Of a stretch of 64,000 nt of DNA, positions 63,951 through 64,000 are shown piece after piece. The position numbers and the translations under genes are program-made. Source of the stretch: Chiridota heheva (taxonomy: Eukaryota > Echinodermata > Holothuroidea > Apodida > Chiridotidae); assembly GCA_020152595.1 (NCBI GenBank), contig JAIGNY010001807.1, positions 415,001 through 479,000 on the forward strand, written 5' to 3'. The notes below the pieces were generated by a model. It saw only the letters and a program-made list of their open reading frames with translations. It ran no database searches and was not told where the DNA came from. The stretch's first letter is position 1, and every line of letters begins with the position of its first letter.

Positions 63951-64000
63951 TAACGAAAATATTGTAAAAATGACTAGCAGTACAAAATTAACACAGTAAA

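Larger units (their letters stand above)
61640..64000 (+). other. SOWAH intron 6 (start), no further exon seen
   Basis: Begins GTAAAA. No coding exon with ankyrin-like sequence is recognisable to the end of the window. It contains a 20-bp array at 63190-63672, a G run at 63786-63795 and a short ~31-bp repeat ('ATACCCGCAGTATGAAA') at 63845-63950. Confidence 0.6.

Noticed and set aside
61640..64000. Search for ankyrin-repeat exons of SOWAH
   Set aside because: No frame shows the expected ankyrin pattern (TxLHxA followed by a G-rich turn); these exons are assumed to lie beyond the window.

Overview
The window is eukaryotic and comes from the nuclear genome of an animal. It is AT-rich, has very few long ORFs, and contains GT-AG exons separated by kilobase introns, non-LTR retrotransposon remains, MITE-type elements and long tandem arrays. 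The repeat style (hairpin-headed elements with 'ATCTCAAGAAC', scattered TAGGCCTA octamers) suggests a marine invertebrate, plausibly an echinoderm such as a sea cucumber. That taxon is an inference and not proven.

One host gene can be supported. It runs on the + strand from an ATG at 2153 to beyond the right edge, in six recognisable exons: 2153-2282, 13849-13910, 15743-16084, 50163-50522, 55949-56122 and 61577-61639. Joined, they give 377 residues in one frame. The first ~78 residues match the N-terminal winged-helix-like domain of the Sosondowah ankyrin-repeat family (SOWAH, formerly ANKRD43/56/57/58). The rest is acidic, Ser/Lys-rich linker. The C-terminal ankyrin repeats expected for the family would lie right of 64000. 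Intron 3 alone is about 34 kb.

Everything else is upstream flank or intron, mostly mobile or tandem DNA. 1-2152: upstream flank with a degenerate ~245-bp tandem repeat and a G-rich tract. Intron 1 (2283-13848): a dead LINE (2760-4790), a 101-bp TTAA MITE (4840-4940), a hAT-type element with a perfect 8-bp target duplication (6041-7087), and a 60-bp array with two dyads per unit (9180-9980) joined to an element tail. Intron 2: a TTAA foldback MITE and a hairpin-headed repeat. Intron 3 (16085-50162): a tRNA-like relic, a TTAA MITE, a hairpin-headed element with a 24-bp minisatellite (20633-21870), a decayed minus-strand coding element (22.2-25.5 kb), several foldback MITEs, an RNase-H-bearing LINE (about 32.4-37.2 kb) with a nested copy of the 101-bp MITE, and a 5.7-kb satellite of a 52-bp unit carrying a TATA-box-like core. 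Further MITEs and 20-30-bp arrays follow. Intron 4 (50523-55948): a foldback MITE and a hairpin-headed element (51984-55680) with a second, ~2.06-kb element nested inside it. Intron 5: another foldback MITE. Intron 6: a 20-bp HindIII-core array.

The main points are the multi-exon SOWAH gene, the saturation of its introns by families of TTAA-flanked MITEs, two sister families of subterminal-inverted-repeat elements with interchangeable tandem bodies, and the TATA-containing satellite with higher-order structure. No prokaryotic or viral gene system was found.
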